A DNA stretch of 64,000 nucleotides from Acidobacteriota bacterium (GTDB taxonomy: Bacteria; Acidobacteriota; Terriglobia; Acidiferrales; UBA7541). The notes beneath the pieces are model-generated. The model saw only the letters and a list, made by a program, of their open reading frames with translations, had not been told where the DNA came from and searched no databases. The position numbers and the translations under genes are program-made. Below are positions 8,080-17,418 of the stretch, piece after piece. Each line of letters begins with the position of its first letter. The first letter of the stretch is position 1. Location of the stretch: contig QHYK01000041.1 in assembly GCA_003224085.1 (NCBI GenBank), positions 62,001 to 126,000 of the forward strand, given 5' to 3'.

Positions 8080-8370
8080 GTATGACTCCGGCGAGCGCCG
8101 GGTGGGGGGCACACGGGATTGCGGAACCACAATCCGGTATTTAGCTTGCCGATATGCCTCGAGGAGTTCGTGTTCCTCGGTTCCTGGCGCCGGAGGATGA
8201 TTCTCGGCGTACTTCTCGATAAGGTTTTTTCGCTCGTGTATCCAGTCGAAGAGGCAGCAATCCATCAGTACGCTGGACTCATCTTCGCTATCCAACACCA
8301 ACACTCCTCCGTGCAGTCTACCGATGGCTTCTGCGACCTGCGGAATGGTTCCCGGGGAATCGTCTGAACG
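8080..8370 (-). pseudogene. 5'-truncated gene fragment of unknown family
   Basis: A minus-strand frame reads TIPQVAEAIGRLHGGVLVLD, then ESSVLMDCCLFDWIHERKNL and NHPPAPGTEEHELLEAYRQA. It has a protein-like composition but no start: its 5' side joins the IS66 remnant at about 8395 and its 3' side decays after 'KYRIVVPQ'. It resembles hypothetical proteins with a 'PPAPG..E..LLEA' region that I have seen in plasmid and mobile contexts, but I cannot name the family. Confidence 0.4.
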
Positions 8371-8394
8371 ATTCTGTGGTTAAGATCCCGAGCA

Positions 8395-8929
8395 GCATAT
8401 AGGTGATGGCTTGGCCCAAGCCGGAGTTGGGCTCCACTCTGCGCTCCGCAAATTGTTTTTGGAACCATTGCTCCAGTTCTTTCATCCGCGGACCGCTATG
8501 GGTTTGGTGGTAGCTGAGACGTTCTTCCGGCGACATGCCCTGCTCCCGGCAGAAGGCATCGTGCTTGTACACTGCTCCCAGGGCTTCCAATACATAACGG
8601 CATTCCTCGGGAAATTTCGCCGCCACCTCGACAAACTTGCGTCTCCCGTGCGCGATACAGTTCGCAACAACGATTTGAAACTCCTTGGGGAGATTGCGCG
8701 ACAGTGCGTCGCATCTGGATCGGAGGCCCTTCTGTCCCGCACGCGTGGACACGATCCCGGAGGTGAAAATCCCGGTGCGCTCCGACTTTTCCTCCAACTC
8801 CTCCTCGGCCGACGGCTGGCGCGGACGGCTTTCTCCCATCAGCGCCAGGATCTTCATCGTGGTGTCGTCGTTGTGCAGCACTTCCCCCTGCGCTGCCTCA
8901 TGAATCAATTCCTGGTAGATGGGTTCGAT
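8395..8929 (-). mobile_element. IS66-family transposase remnant
   Basis: The minus strand encodes part of the IS66 TnpC transposase: GEVLHNDDTTMKIL (first catalytic Asp region), RTGIFTSGIVSTRAGQK, CDALSRNLPKEFQIVVANC, AHGRRKFVEVAAKFPEE and RVEPNSGLGQAITYML. About 30 residues between RAGQK and CDALSRN are missing, the N-terminal third is absent, and homology stops at ITYML, before the last catalytic residue. No terminal inverted repeats were found. It is a dead internal fragment of an element normally about 2.5 kb long. Confidence 0.85.
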
Positions 8930-9212
8930 CCTATAGGATGGGTGCACGCTATAGGAAGGGGCGTGAGGTAAAGGTGGGTGGGCTTCTTTTTTGTGTGGTC
9001 GTACGGCATGTTGTCGGCGCCTCGTGACGTGGTCTCCGCGCAAGTCATACTTCAACGCGCCCGGATCGGGCGTTCGCGGCATAACGGTAGAGGATGTCGT
9101 CTCATGCCTGCCGCGAGAAGCCGTCGCTTTTCAGGCGACGTAGCGATCACCGGAAGGCTCTCTCAAACTGTTTTTCTTACTCTCTCTCTCCCCGATGCTC
9201 CCTAGTAAGTGA

Positions 9213-9401
9213 GGAGAGTTCTCGCCGGTTTTTTCCTGGGAGCTTGGCTGCTTCTTAAAGCCCCAGGGGGCAACCCGCCGGGTACTAAGGTAGAAACCAA
9301 CTGCCTGGAGGTCTGGCTCCGCGTACTGGAAGCAGGGATACGGTTTTGCCTAGTCACGTGTGATGCCTCCTGGGGGCCCACCGCTCAGGCGAGAACTCTC
9401 C
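9213..9401. mobile_element. 189-bp element with 14-bp perfect inverted ends (MITE or structured leader)
   Basis: GGAGAGTTCTCGCC (9213-9226) is the exact reverse complement of GGCGAGAACTCTCC (9388-9401). The 161 bp between contain further hairpin-forming parts (GCCC-CAGG-GGGC near 9260, ACC-CGCCG-GGT near 9273, GGAG...CTCC near 9305) and no reading frame. It lies 46 bp before the VirB2 start. A non-autonomous transposable element (flanked by GA on both sides) and a cis-acting RNA closed by a long stem are both possible; nothing here matches a riboswitch I can name. Confidence 0.5.
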
Positions 9402-9447
9402 GAACTTGATCGACGAGCGAAGCACGCAAACGAGGAGATGCCGGAAA

Positions 9448-9765
9448 ATGAGACCCCATTGGACGAAGGTCCTTAGGTTTAAGAAAGCATTGAGGAAACT
9501 GGTCGCCGCCGCAACGGGACTCGTTCTCGCGGCTCCTGCTTTCGCGCAAGTGTCCGGGAGCTCTCCGTGGGAAAACGCCGTTAACGTGCTGCAAGCCGCG
9601 TTCACCAGCACCATCGCCCGCGGCCTGTCCTTGGTGGCCATCGTGGTATCCGGCCTCACGTTCGCCTTCGGAGAAGGCGGCTCAAAGCGAGTGCTCGCAG
9701 GCGTGCTTTTCGGCGTCGGCATGGCCATCGCCGCCGTCAACTTTCTCGCCTGGCTCTTTCCGTGA
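9448..9765 (+). CDS. virB2: VirB2/TrbC-type conjugative pilin
   Basis: A 105-residue pilin: long basic N-terminal signal sequence ending in PAFAQ, then two hydrophobic helices separated by a short polar loop (about residues 53-75 and 82-104, with the loop GEGGSKR), the hallmark of VirB2/TrbC subunits. I chose ATG 9448, which has GAGGAG 10 bp upstream, over the earlier TTG. First gene of the T4SS operon; its stop overlaps the VirB3 start. Confidence 0.85.
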   Translation: MRPHWTKVLRFKKALRKLVAAATGLVLAAPAFAQVSGSSPWENAVNVLQAAFTSTIARGLSLVAIVVSGLTFAFGEGGSKRVLAGVLFGVGMAIAAVNFLAWLFP

Positions 9766-10103
9766 GTGAGGAGCGGTTCCAGATACTCTCGCGGGAGCGG
9801 CGCATGGCAAGCGGCGAGCGTGTGAATCCAGTCTATAGATCGATCTCGCGGCCTCTGACAATTCTCGGCGCAGAAAGAAAGCTCTTTTTCTTCGCCATGT
9901 GCATCGGCGCGGGAACCTTCAACCTGCTCGGCAGTCTGCTGGGAGGGGTCCTTATGTTTTTGTTGCTCTACTCGGTCGCGCGCTGGGCCACCAAAACAGA
10001 CCCGCAGATTCTTCGTTTCCTGCTTTCATCGCGCAGGCTGCGCGCCCAATACGACCCGTCAAAGTTCAGCCCGATCGCGGTCCGCAGGATCCCCCATGCT
10101 TAA
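9762..10103 (+). CDS. virB3: VirB3/TrbD-type inner-membrane T4SS protein
   Basis: A 113-residue protein with a polar N-terminus (NPVYRSISRPLTILGAERK is the family's conserved start), two membrane helices (about 43-70) and a basic C-terminal tail. VirB3 anchors the VirB4 ATPase at the inner membrane. GTG 9762 overlaps the VirB2 stop by 4 bp and the gene overlaps VirB4 by 8 bp, so the trio is translationally coupled. Confidence 0.85.
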   Translation: MSEERFQILSRERRMASGERVNPVYRSISRPLTILGAERKLFFFAMCIGAGTFNLLGSLLGGVLMFLLLYSVARWATKTDPQILRFLLSSRRLRAQYDPSKFSPIAVRRIPHA

Positions 10104-12543
10104 GCTGAAACGGATTTTCAAGAATTACCAAGAGACGGGTTCTCTCAACGAGCAGGTGAACCTCTACGGCTTCGTCGACACCCACATGTTCCTCACCAAG
10201 ACGGGAGACCTCGGGGTTGTGGTGGAAGTGCGGGGCGTCGATTACGAATGCCTGGAGGGAACCACGCTCGACGGCCTGACCAAGCGGCTTGAATCGGCGT
10301 TCAAGCTGTTTGACGACAACTACCGCATCTATCAGTACCTCTTCAAGCGGAACAACAAAACGATCCCGTACAGGCTCTATGGCAAGCCTGTTGTGGACAC
10401 GGCCATCAAGAATCGCCTCGCGTATTTTGCGGGCAAAGCGGACACGCTTTTCTCGCTGTCGATCTATTACGTCATTCTCTTCGAAGGCTTCCGCTACACG
10501 CGCACGCTCGCGGCTACGCTCGTCGCCATTCCGAAGCAGCCTGCCAAAGCGCTTTCCGAATTGCGGGCTCATTTCTCAGCGAGAAAGCAGATCCTGCTCC
10601 TCGACCGCGAACTGAGCCGGGCCCAGGCGAACCTCCGCCAAAAGGCCGAAAGCTTCCTCCTGCAGGTCAGCGATTTTCTGCCGGCCCGCTTGCTCGGCAA
10701 GCAAGAAGCCTTCCGCATCCTCAAACAGACCCTGAACTTCACCCCGGCAAAGATCGAGTTTTCAAAACTCCTTCACGACACGTTTTTGGACTATTCCCTT
10801 TCCGAGTCCCATCTGGAATGCCACCGAGGGCACCTCCGCTTGGACGATTATTACGTCAAGGTTCTGACGCTCAAGGAACCCTCCGCCGAGAGCTTTCCGC
10901 TCATCTTCCGAGGCCTGCTCGAAGTCGAGGCCAACTACCACGTGGTAACGGAATGGAAGAGGGAAGATTCGGGCAAAGCCCGGCGAATCATTCAGGCCAA
11001 GCGCAGGCATTTTCACAACACCAAGCGATCTTTCCTGGGCCAGGTGAACCTCGGCGACCAGCCGGCGCAAGATGTTCTATGGGACGACTCGAAAGAGTCC
11101 CGGGTCCGCGAGCTCGGAGAGAGCATCAAGGAGATCGAGTTAAAAGGAAATTACTTTGGCCAGTTTTCTCTCAGCGTGGTCATTTACGATCTCGACGTCG
11201 GGAAAGTGGACCGCGCGTCGGCGGAGTTCTACAAGGTCTTTAGCGTCCACGACGCGCAGCTCTATGAAGAGAAATACAACCTTCTGAACGCATTTCTTGC
11301 GACCATTCCCGGCAATTACGCCTGGAATCTCCGCTCCCTCTATCTCCTGAGCTCGAACTACGCGGACTATTCCTTTCTCTTTACCCTCGACTGCGGCGAG
11401 CCGCAAAACGGCCATCTCGAGGAGGAGTATCTCGCGGTCCTGGAAACGAACCACCACACGCCTTACTTTTTGAACCTCCATCACCGCGACGTCGCCCACA
11501 CCATGGTTCTTGGCCGCACGGGCGCCGGGAAATCGTTTCTGCTGAATTTTCTCGCCACCAACCTCCAGAAGTACGATCCCTGGACCTTTATCTTCGATCT
11601 GGGCGGAAGCTTCGAGAGTCTGACCGAACTGTTTGGCGGGAGTTATATAAAGGTTGGAATCCATTCGCCGGACTTCAAAATCAACCCCTTCTCGCTACCG
11701 CCCACAAAGGAAAACCTCGATTTCTTGGCCCTTTTCCTGAAGGTTCTGCTGCAAGGCCGAGCCCCGCTCGAACTGGACCCTTCTGAGGAGCGCGACCTCT
11801 ACCAGCAGATCGAAAACCTCTACTCCGTTGATCCGGCGCTCCGAACTCTGGGAGTGCTCGCCAATACTCTCCCTCATGGCCTGTCGGACCGGCTCGCGAA
11901 GTGGATACAAGGAGGCCAGTTCGGCTTGGTGTTCGACAACTCGGAAGACACGATTTCGTTTTCAAGATTCCAGTGCTTCGACTTCGAGCGCTTGCGCCAG
12001 TATCCCGAGCTTCTCGAACCGCTGCTTTTCTACATCCTGCATCGCGCGAACGCGGTCATCGCCAACCGCCAGATCAGCACGACGTTCAAGGCTTTCTTCA
12101 TCGACGAGGCCTGGGTCTTCCTGAAGAATCCGAGCATTCAGAGATACGTTGTGGAGGCGCTCAAGACCTGGCGAAAAGCAAACGCCGCCATGATTCTGTC
12201 CACGCAGTCGCTCGACGAACTGCGCCGTTCGGAGGTCCTCGACGTAATCATCGAAAGCTGCCCGACCAAGCTCTTCCTTGCCAATCCCGACATGGACCGG
12301 GAACTCTACGCCCGCCAGTTTCATCTGAACGAAAAAGAAATCGAACTCATCCGGGCGCTCGTTCCCAAGCGACAATTTCTTCTCAAAACGCCCGAGCGCG
12401 CCAAAGTCGCAAACCTCACCGTGGACAGAAAGAGCTACTGGCTCTACACAAACGATCCGTTCGACAACCGCAAGCGCCGGGAAGCCTTCGACACCTATGG
12501 ATTCGAGAAAGGACTCGAAGTCCTGGCAGGGATGGCGCCATGA
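10096..12543 (+). CDS. virB4: VirB4/TrbE-type T4SS ATPase
   Basis: An 815-residue ATPase of the CagE/TrbE/VirB family. The N-terminal domain (1-~430) opens with VirB4-like text (LNEQVNLYGFVDTHMFLTK). The C-terminal RecA-like domain carries Walker A GRTGAGKSF near residue 475 and Walker B FFIDEAWVFL near 668, followed by the motif STQSLDEL. VirB4 powers pilus biogenesis and substrate transfer on the cytoplasmic side. Full length for the family, no disruption visible. Confidence 0.95.
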   Translation: MLKLKRIFKNYQETGSLNEQVNLYGFVDTHMFLTKTGDLGVVVEVRGVDYECLEGTTLDGLTKRLESAFKLFDDNYRIYQYLFKRNNKTIPYRLYGKPVVDTAIKNRLAYFAGKADTLFSLSIYYVILFEGFRYTRTLAATLVAIPKQPAKALSELRAHFSARKQILLLDRELSRAQANLRQKAESFLLQVSDFLPARLLGKQEAFRILKQTLNFTPAKIEFSKLLHDTFLDYSLSESHLECHRGHLRLDDYYVKVLTLKEPSAESFPLIFRGLLEVEANYHVVTEWKREDSGKARRIIQAKRRHFHNTKRSFLGQVNLGDQPAQDVLWDDSKESRVRELGESIKEIELKGNYFGQFSLSVVIYDLDVGKVDRASAEFYKVFSVHDAQLYEEKYNLLNAFLATIPGNYAWNLRSLYLLSSNYADYSFLFTLDCGEPQNGHLEEEYLAVLETNHHTPYFLNLHHRDVAHTMVLGRTGAGKSFLLNFLATNLQKYDPWTFIFDLGGSFESLTELFGGSYIKVGIHSPDFKINPFSLPPTKENLDFLALFLKVLLQGRAPLELDPSEERDLYQQIENLYSVDPALRTLGVLANTLPHGLSDRLAKWIQGGQFGLVFDNSEDTISFSRFQCFDFERLRQYPELLEPLLFYILHRANAVIANRQISTTFKAFFIDEAWVFLKNPSIQRYVVEALKTWRKANAAMILSTQSLDELRRSEVLDVIIESCPTKLFLANPDMDRELYARQFHLNEKEIELIRALVPKRQFLLKTPERAKVANLTVDRKSYWLYTNDPFDNRKRREAFDTYGFEKGLEVLAGMAP

Positions 12544-12824
12544 GAACGCTCCTGGTTTCGTTTGTCGTTTGGGTTTTGATCGTGCCTGCTTTGGTGGCTT
12601 TGTTCCTGCTCTTCACTTTTATCGCGGCGTTTCTCCCCGACCTCTATTTCGCCGCCGCCTCGTTCGCGCTCGCCTTGGCTGTCGTCACGATGGTGTGGGG
12701 GCCTTTCTGGTTCGGGCCGCTTTTAGGTTCGTGCGCCCATTTCTTTCCAAGAAATCGGCGACACCCCAATTCAACCCAGGAGAAAAAGCGTGCACATTCT
12801 TTTAAAGGTCAAGTCCGTTCTTAA
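12540..12824 (+). CDS. Small membrane protein in T4SS operon
   Basis: A 94-residue protein starting at ATG 12540, overlapping the VirB4 stop (ATGA). It is mostly hydrophobic: two or three helices over residues 3-65 and a basic tail (RNRRHPNSTQEKKRAH). The last 35 bp overlap the VirB9 start at 12790. It sits where some clusters encode a small inner-membrane accessory; I cannot assign it to a VirB number. Confidence 0.65.
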   Translation: MRTLLVSFVVWVLIVPALVALFLLFTFIAAFLPDLYFAAASFALALAVVTMVWGPFWFGPLLGSCAHFFPRNRRHPNSTQEKKRAHSFKGQVRS

Positions 12825-13620
12825 AGGCAGTCTCGCGGCGTTCAGTTTCACCGTTCTGGCCATGCTGCCTGCACAAGCGGAACCAGGCAGCGGGCGTACG
12901 GTGAAATATTCGCAGCAGGATATCATCCCGATCCGCGCCAAAATTCGCTTTTCCACGCTCATTGTCCTGCCGCCGAACGAAGACATTCTGGATTTTGCGA
13001 CAGGCGACAAAGAGTTCTGGATCATCAACGGCGTGCACAATCTCTGCTACGTCCATCCCGCAAAGGCGGGGATTCGAAGCGACCTGCATCTGGTTACCTC
13101 TACCGGACGCGTCTACTCCTTTCTCTTGACCGAAGTCAGCAACGACCCTTCGAGCGAACCCGACCTCAAGCTTTTCGTTGAGCCAAAGGAAGAATCGGCC
13201 ATTGCGGGCTCGACGGGCTCTGAAAACTACGTGAGAGCCGGCGAGGCGGAAGCCTACAAGAAGGAGCTGGACGCTCTCCGCAGCGAGACCGACAGCCAAA
13301 TTCACGCGGCCGAGGCGGGCGCGGCCAACGAGGTAGCGAAGTTCAGGGCCGACTACCCTCAGAAGCTGCAGTTTGACTATGAGCTGGACAAGAAGGCCTC
13401 CGACCAGCCTTTTCGTGTGTCCATGATCTACCACGACGAGGCCTTTACCTACATCAAGTCCGGCGCCCGCGAGAAACCCGCCCTCTACGAAATCAAAGAC
13501 GGAAAGCCGAACCTCCTCAACTTCCAATTGGAAAACGGCGTCTATATCGCCCCCAAGATCATCGATGACGGATATCTCGTCATCGGGAAAAAGAAGGTCA
13601 CCTTTAGGCGGCGCCGCTAA
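12790..13620 (+). CDS. virB9: VirB9/TrbG-type T4SS outer-core protein
   Basis: A 276-residue secreted protein: signal peptide ending PAQAE, then the VirB9/CagX N-terminal domain (VKYSQQDIIPIRAKIRFSTL, EFWIINGVHNLCYVHPAKAG) and C-terminal domain (FRVSMIYHDEAFTYIK, NGVYIAPKIIDDGYLVIGKK) separated by a charged, likely coiled-coil linker (residues ~150-195). VirB9 builds the periplasm/outer-membrane core with VirB10. GTG start preceded by GGAG. Its 3' end overlaps an earlier possible VirB10 start. Confidence 0.9.
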   Translation: MHILLKVKSVLKGSLAAFSFTVLAMLPAQAEPGSGRTVKYSQQDIIPIRAKIRFSTLIVLPPNEDILDFATGDKEFWIINGVHNLCYVHPAKAGIRSDLHLVTSTGRVYSFLLTEVSNDPSSEPDLKLFVEPKEESAIAGSTGSENYVRAGEAEAYKKELDALRSETDSQIHAAEAGAANEVAKFRADYPQKLQFDYELDKKASDQPFRVSMIYHDEAFTYIKSGAREKPALYEIKDGKPNLLNFQLENGVYIAPKIIDDGYLVIGKKKVTFRRRR

Positions 13621-13660
13621 GGAGCCGCGAACAAAGGAAAGAGCAACGGAGCGGAAAAAG

Positions 13661-14962
13661 ATGAAGGAGCCAATCGCAGACAAAGCGCCCAAACCGCCTG
13701 GGCTTCTCCCAAAGCATCTGCAGTCCTGGCTGATCCTGGGGCTGGCCGTGCTGATGATCGTGATCATGTGGCTCACGGGCGGCAAGAAGCACGAGAGCGC
13801 GACCAAGGCAACGGTTCCCGTGGCCACCGAGCCGCAATCCGTAGAAGTCAACGAGAGCAAGATTGCGGAGCTGCAGAATCGCATCCAAGAGCTCCAACGC
13901 GAGCAACTTGTCGCCCAGAGCGCTCTTAGGCAACAGAGTCGGCTGCTTGGCGGGATGCCTTCGGGCGAGCAGCAGGCCAACGTATCTCCCAATCCGTCAG
14001 GCGAACACACCGAGGACACCATCAAAGCAGAGCGCAGGAAGCGCGAGTACTTGTCGCTGTTTGCCTCCAACCTCGCCTTGAGCTACCGCAAGGCCCCGGA
14101 CCGGACCGAGCCGGGGCAGCCCGAGCCCGCCTCTCCGGTAACCGAAGAACCACGCGCAGATCTTGCTCTTCGTCCTCAAGACGCAGCCCTGTTCTCGCAA
14201 ATGCTAAAGGATGCTCCGCTTGGCGTTTCGCCGCAATCCGACCCGGCTGCAGAACTTACTACCAGCACGCGGCCCCAACCCCCCAACGCTTCGGCGATCC
14301 CAGAAACCAGCCGCCCAACCAAGGAGGTCCACAACCCTGCCGCCGCGCCGAGTAATCTCTCCTCCGCGGCGGCCGGGAAAACCTACATTCTCTTTGAAGG
14401 GACAATTCTCGAGGCTGTACTTCTCACTCGGCTCGACGGGCAGTTTACCGGTCCAGTCGAATGCCTGTTAACCAATGATGTGTTTTCACACGACCGACAG
14501 CACCTTCTCATACCGGCAGGCTCGAAGATTCTCGGCGAGACGCGCAAGGTGGACGCTTTTGGCCAGACCCGGCTTGCCGTTCTATTCCACCGCCTCATCA
14601 TGCCGGATGGATTCTCGCTGAGCCTCGACCAGTTCAAGGGCCTCAATCAGGCGGGTGATGCAAGCCTGCGCGATCAGGTGAACAACCATTACCTGCGGAT
14701 TTTCGGAGTCTCGATGGCCATCGGCGCCCTCGGGGCCGTGGCCCAGAGCGGCGCGGCGGGCCCGCTTACGGCCTCCGGCACGGACGTCACGCGCCAGGAG
14801 TTCGCGCAAAGCACAGCGCAATCCTCAGCCCAGATCCTCAACAAATTCTTGAACCTCCTGCCCACGGTCACGATCCGCGAAGGTCACCGCGTCAAAGTCT
14901 ATCTTTCAGGCGACCTCGCCTTGCCCGATTACCACCACCATCAACTGGCCCGAGACCTCTGA
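13661..14962 (+). CDS. virB10: VirB10/TrbI-type T4SS core scaffold
   Basis: A 433-residue protein with a short cytoplasmic N-terminus, one membrane helix (LILGLAVLMIVIMWLTG, about residues 23-39), a Pro/Ala-rich periplasmic linker, and the TrbI beta-barrel from ~240 (YILFEGTILEAVLLTRLDGQ, LLIPAGSKILGETRKV, GHRVKVYLSGDLALP). The barrel spans the core complex and senses ATPase energy. ATG 13661 is used; an in-frame ATG at 13565 lies inside VirB9 and would add a basic extension. Confidence 0.9.
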   Translation: MKEPIADKAPKPPGLLPKHLQSWLILGLAVLMIVIMWLTGGKKHESATKATVPVATEPQSVEVNESKIAELQNRIQELQREQLVAQSALRQQSRLLGGMPSGEQQANVSPNPSGEHTEDTIKAERRKREYLSLFASNLALSYRKAPDRTEPGQPEPASPVTEEPRADLALRPQDAALFSQMLKDAPLGVSPQSDPAAELTTSTRPQPPNASAIPETSRPTKEVHNPAAAPSNLSSAAAGKTYILFEGTILEAVLLTRLDGQFTGPVECLLTNDVFSHDRQHLLIPAGSKILGETRKVDAFGQTRLAVLFHRLIMPDGFSLSLDQFKGLNQAGDASLRDQVNNHYLRIFGVSMAIGALGAVAQSGAAGPLTASGTDVTRQEFAQSTAQSSAQILNKFLNLLPTVTIREGHRVKVYLSGDLALPDYHHHQLARDL

Positions 14963-15010
14963 AGGTCGGTGCCTATAAATCTTAAAGTTCAGAAAAAGGG
15001 AGAAAAACGC

Positions 15011-15835
15011 ATGAAACAAAAGGCTCTGGCGGTAATGCTTGTCCTCGCACTCTCGGCCGGAACGGCGTCTGCGCAATTGGGCTTCGGCGGAGTGGTCTAC
15101 GACCCGGCGAACTATCACAACGCCCTGCTGCGTTACTTCCAGTTGCAGCAGCAGCTCATTCAGCTTCGAAACAGCTACGCACAGCTGGTCGCGCAATACA
15201 ACCTGGCCATCCGCATGGCCAAGAACATCCGGAACATGCCGGCCCGCTACCGCGCGTTGTTTTCGCAATGGAGAAACACGGCGGCCCGGGACGTCTACGG
15301 GAATACCGGTGCCTGGACGAACGGCGTCAATTCAGGGCAGTTTCCAAGCGTTGCTGCCGGCTACGAGCGCGCGACAACACAACTGCTCCCCTACGACCCG
15401 GCGGCACTCGGCAGCATGACTCCCGCAGAACTGGAGCGAGTCAAATCCCAGTATGCCTCGGTCGAGCTAGCTGACGGAGCAAACACCACGGCGCTAGCCA
15501 CAATCGGTTCCATCCGCGGGAATGCCCAGAGGATCGAAAGCCGGATTTGGAACCTCGAGGAAGACTCCCTCTCCGATGACCCTAATCTGAACACGGAAGT
15601 CTCCGTGCTCAACAAGATCAATGCCGCCAGCGTTTTGACGCTCCGCACCGTTCAAGACTCGAACAAGCTCCTCGCCTCTCTCCTGGAGCAACAAACTATC
15701 CTCTCGAAGCAGCAGCGTGAAGCAACCGCGAATGCCATCAATGCCGAGATTCGGCGGCGTCGAAACCTCGCCGGGCACATGGCCCGGCTCACCAGCACGC
15801 TCTCGGATTCCCTTGAGAACTTCCGGATGAGGTAG
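15011..15835 (+). CDS. trbJ: VirB5/TrbJ-type conjugal transfer protein
   Basis: A 274-residue secreted protein: signal peptide (ALAVMLVLALSAGTASAQ), then TrbJ-like text (YDPANYHNALLRYFQLQQQL, RNSYAQLVAQYNLA) and long amphipathic helices to the C-terminus. TrbJ/VirB5 proteins are minor pilus-tip or periplasmic components; some give entry exclusion. The start at ATG 15011 has AGGGAGAA upstream. Confidence 0.85.
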   Translation: MKQKALAVMLVLALSAGTASAQLGFGGVVYDPANYHNALLRYFQLQQQLIQLRNSYAQLVAQYNLAIRMAKNIRNMPARYRALFSQWRNTAARDVYGNTGAWTNGVNSGQFPSVAAGYERATTQLLPYDPAALGSMTPAELERVKSQYASVELADGANTTALATIGSIRGNAQRIESRIWNLEEDSLSDDPNLNTEVSVLNKINAASVLTLRTVQDSNKLLASLLEQQTILSKQQREATANAINAEIRRRRNLAGHMARLTSTLSDSLENFRMR

Positions 15836-15871
15836 CCGCGGCTACCTTGCCGCGTCGAAGGAGCGATCCGC

Positions 15872-16714
15872 ATGGACTATCTCGAGTTCATCTTTCGGGC
15901 CATCAACAACCTGCTCACCCAGAATCTCGGATTCTTCGATGCCATGGGACAAAACCTGTTCCGTGCCTGCGCCACGATTCTTGTGGTTTGGCAGGGCGTG
16001 AAGTCAGCTCTCTCCTCTGCCAGCGGCACGCCCCTTTTTGAGTTCGATAGTTTTGCCGCGCTTCTTTTGACCATCAGCTTTGGCTTTGGAATGGCCAACT
16101 ACTACAGCAACCCGATTCCCGGCATAGGAACCAGTTTCCACAACCTGGTCACCGACGAGGCCCAGTTTCTGGCCAACCAGATCAACCAGACTGAGCTCCA
16201 GACGGTGGAAGAGCGGATCACCGATTTCGAAGTCAGAATGGATTCGCCCGGCGTGGCCGACATCCTCGGAACCATCATCTACGCCGTCATCATCATCCTG
16301 CTTGCGGCAGCGCAGGCCATCGGCATCGTGGTCATCGCCTATGGATTCATCGCCACGGCGGTGTGCGTGCTTGTGGGGCCGATTTTTGTGCCCTTTTTCA
16401 TCGTTCCCAGGATGGACTGGCTTTTCTGGGGCTGGCTTCGGTGCTTTATCCAGTACGCCTTCTACCAGGTGATTGCCGCGGCGGTGGTCTACGTCATCGC
16501 CAATCTGATCCTCGGAATCATGGACCTTCAGCCAAAGGGCACCATTTCGACCCTCGAGCTCAGGGAGGCTTTTCCTGTGCTCTTCATCACCTTCCTTGCC
16601 TCCATCTACGCGCTCCTGAAAATACCGGCCCTCACGAATCACGTCTTCAGCGGCGCCTCGGGCGTTTCTTCTGGCGTGCTTCTCGATCCGGCGCCCGGGA
16701 GGCTCCTGCCGTGA
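15872..16714 (+). CDS. trbL: VirB6/TrbL-type polytopic inner-membrane channel
   Basis: A 280-residue protein with about six hydrophobic segments (for example ACATILVVWQGVKSAL, ADILGTIIYAVIIILLAAAQ, FYQVIAAAVVYVIANLILGI, FPVLFITFLASIYALLKI). It includes the TrbL/VirB6 pattern of a central pair of helices followed by 'GPIFVPFFIVPRMDWLFWGW'. It is shorter than RP4 TrbL. Its stop overlaps the VirB8 GTG start. Confidence 0.85.
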   Translation: MDYLEFIFRAINNLLTQNLGFFDAMGQNLFRACATILVVWQGVKSALSSASGTPLFEFDSFAALLLTISFGFGMANYYSNPIPGIGTSFHNLVTDEAQFLANQINQTELQTVEERITDFEVRMDSPGVADILGTIIYAVIIILLAAAQAIGIVVIAYGFIATAVCVLVGPIFVPFFIVPRMDWLFWGWLRCFIQYAFYQVIAAAVVYVIANLILGIMDLQPKGTISTLELREAFPVLFITFLASIYALLKIPALTNHVFSGASGVSSGVLLDPAPGRLLP

Positions 16715-17376
16715 CTACGGAGAAGAGCTTTCATGACGCCAAGCGGCTCTATCTCGAACAATACGGCGATCCGATGGTGACCAACACTTACCTCAAGATC
16801 GCGCTGACGCTGGTTTGCCTCATCGCCGCGGGTCTTCTGGTTCTCAATTGGAAAACCATCCGCACGTTTGAGAACTTCCGTCCGCTGGTGATACGCATCG
16901 ACGATCTAGGCAGGGCGGAAGCAATCAACTACCACAACCTGGAATACCAACCCCAAGACGCCGAGGCCAAGTATTTTCTCTCCCAGTTTTGCGAGCTGTA
17001 CTACCGCCGCAATCGTTACACCATCCAGAGCGACTTTTCGAGGGCTCTCTATTTCCTTGACGGCAAGCTCGCGAACGGAATTCTCGACGCCTACCGCAAG
17101 GACGACCTCATCAAGAAATTCCTGACCAACACCGGGCTCCCTGAGATCGACGTGGAGGTGAAGAAAGTGGCGCTCGAAGAGATGCAACCGCCCTACAAGG
17201 CCCGCGCGGACTTCTATATGGTTTATTACTCGCCCGACCACACCGAGCTGAAAAGGGATCTCTATACGGCGAATTTTGTCTTCGTCTTTCAAAAGCACGT
17301 ACCGAACGAACTCATCCCCATCAATCCGCTGGGGTTGACGATCAGCTATTTCCGGGAAGACCAGGCATTCAAATGA
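16711..17376 (+). CDS. virB8: VirB8/TrbF-type T4SS assembly protein
   Basis: A 221-residue bitopic protein: short cytoplasmic N-terminus (FHDAKRLYLEQYGDPMVTNT), one membrane helix (YLKIALTLVCLIAAGLLVLN, about 27-46) and a periplasmic NTF2-like domain. The sequence AEAKYFLSQFCELYYRRNR is typical of the TrbF/VirB8 helical face. VirB8 nucleates assembly with VirB6 and VirB10. GTG 16711 overlaps the VirB6 stop by 4 bp. Confidence 0.85.
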   Translation: MTTEKSFHDAKRLYLEQYGDPMVTNTYLKIALTLVCLIAAGLLVLNWKTIRTFENFRPLVIRIDDLGRAEAINYHNLEYQPQDAEAKYFLSQFCELYYRRNRYTIQSDFSRALYFLDGKLANGILDAYRKDDLIKKFLTNTGLPEIDVEVKKVALEEMQPPYKARADFYMVYYSPDHTELKRDLYTANFVFVFQKHVPNELIPINPLGLTISYFREDQAFK

Positions 17377-17418
17377 AGGAAGCCTCGGCATCCCCGGTTT
17401 AGGGAGGTAAGACCCCTC

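Noticed and set aside
9011-9033. 23-bp near-match (one mismatch) to 58430-58452
   Set aside because: Too short to be called an element; one site is at the broken edge of the IS66 remnant and the other in the start of the GH172-like gene, with no further similarity.
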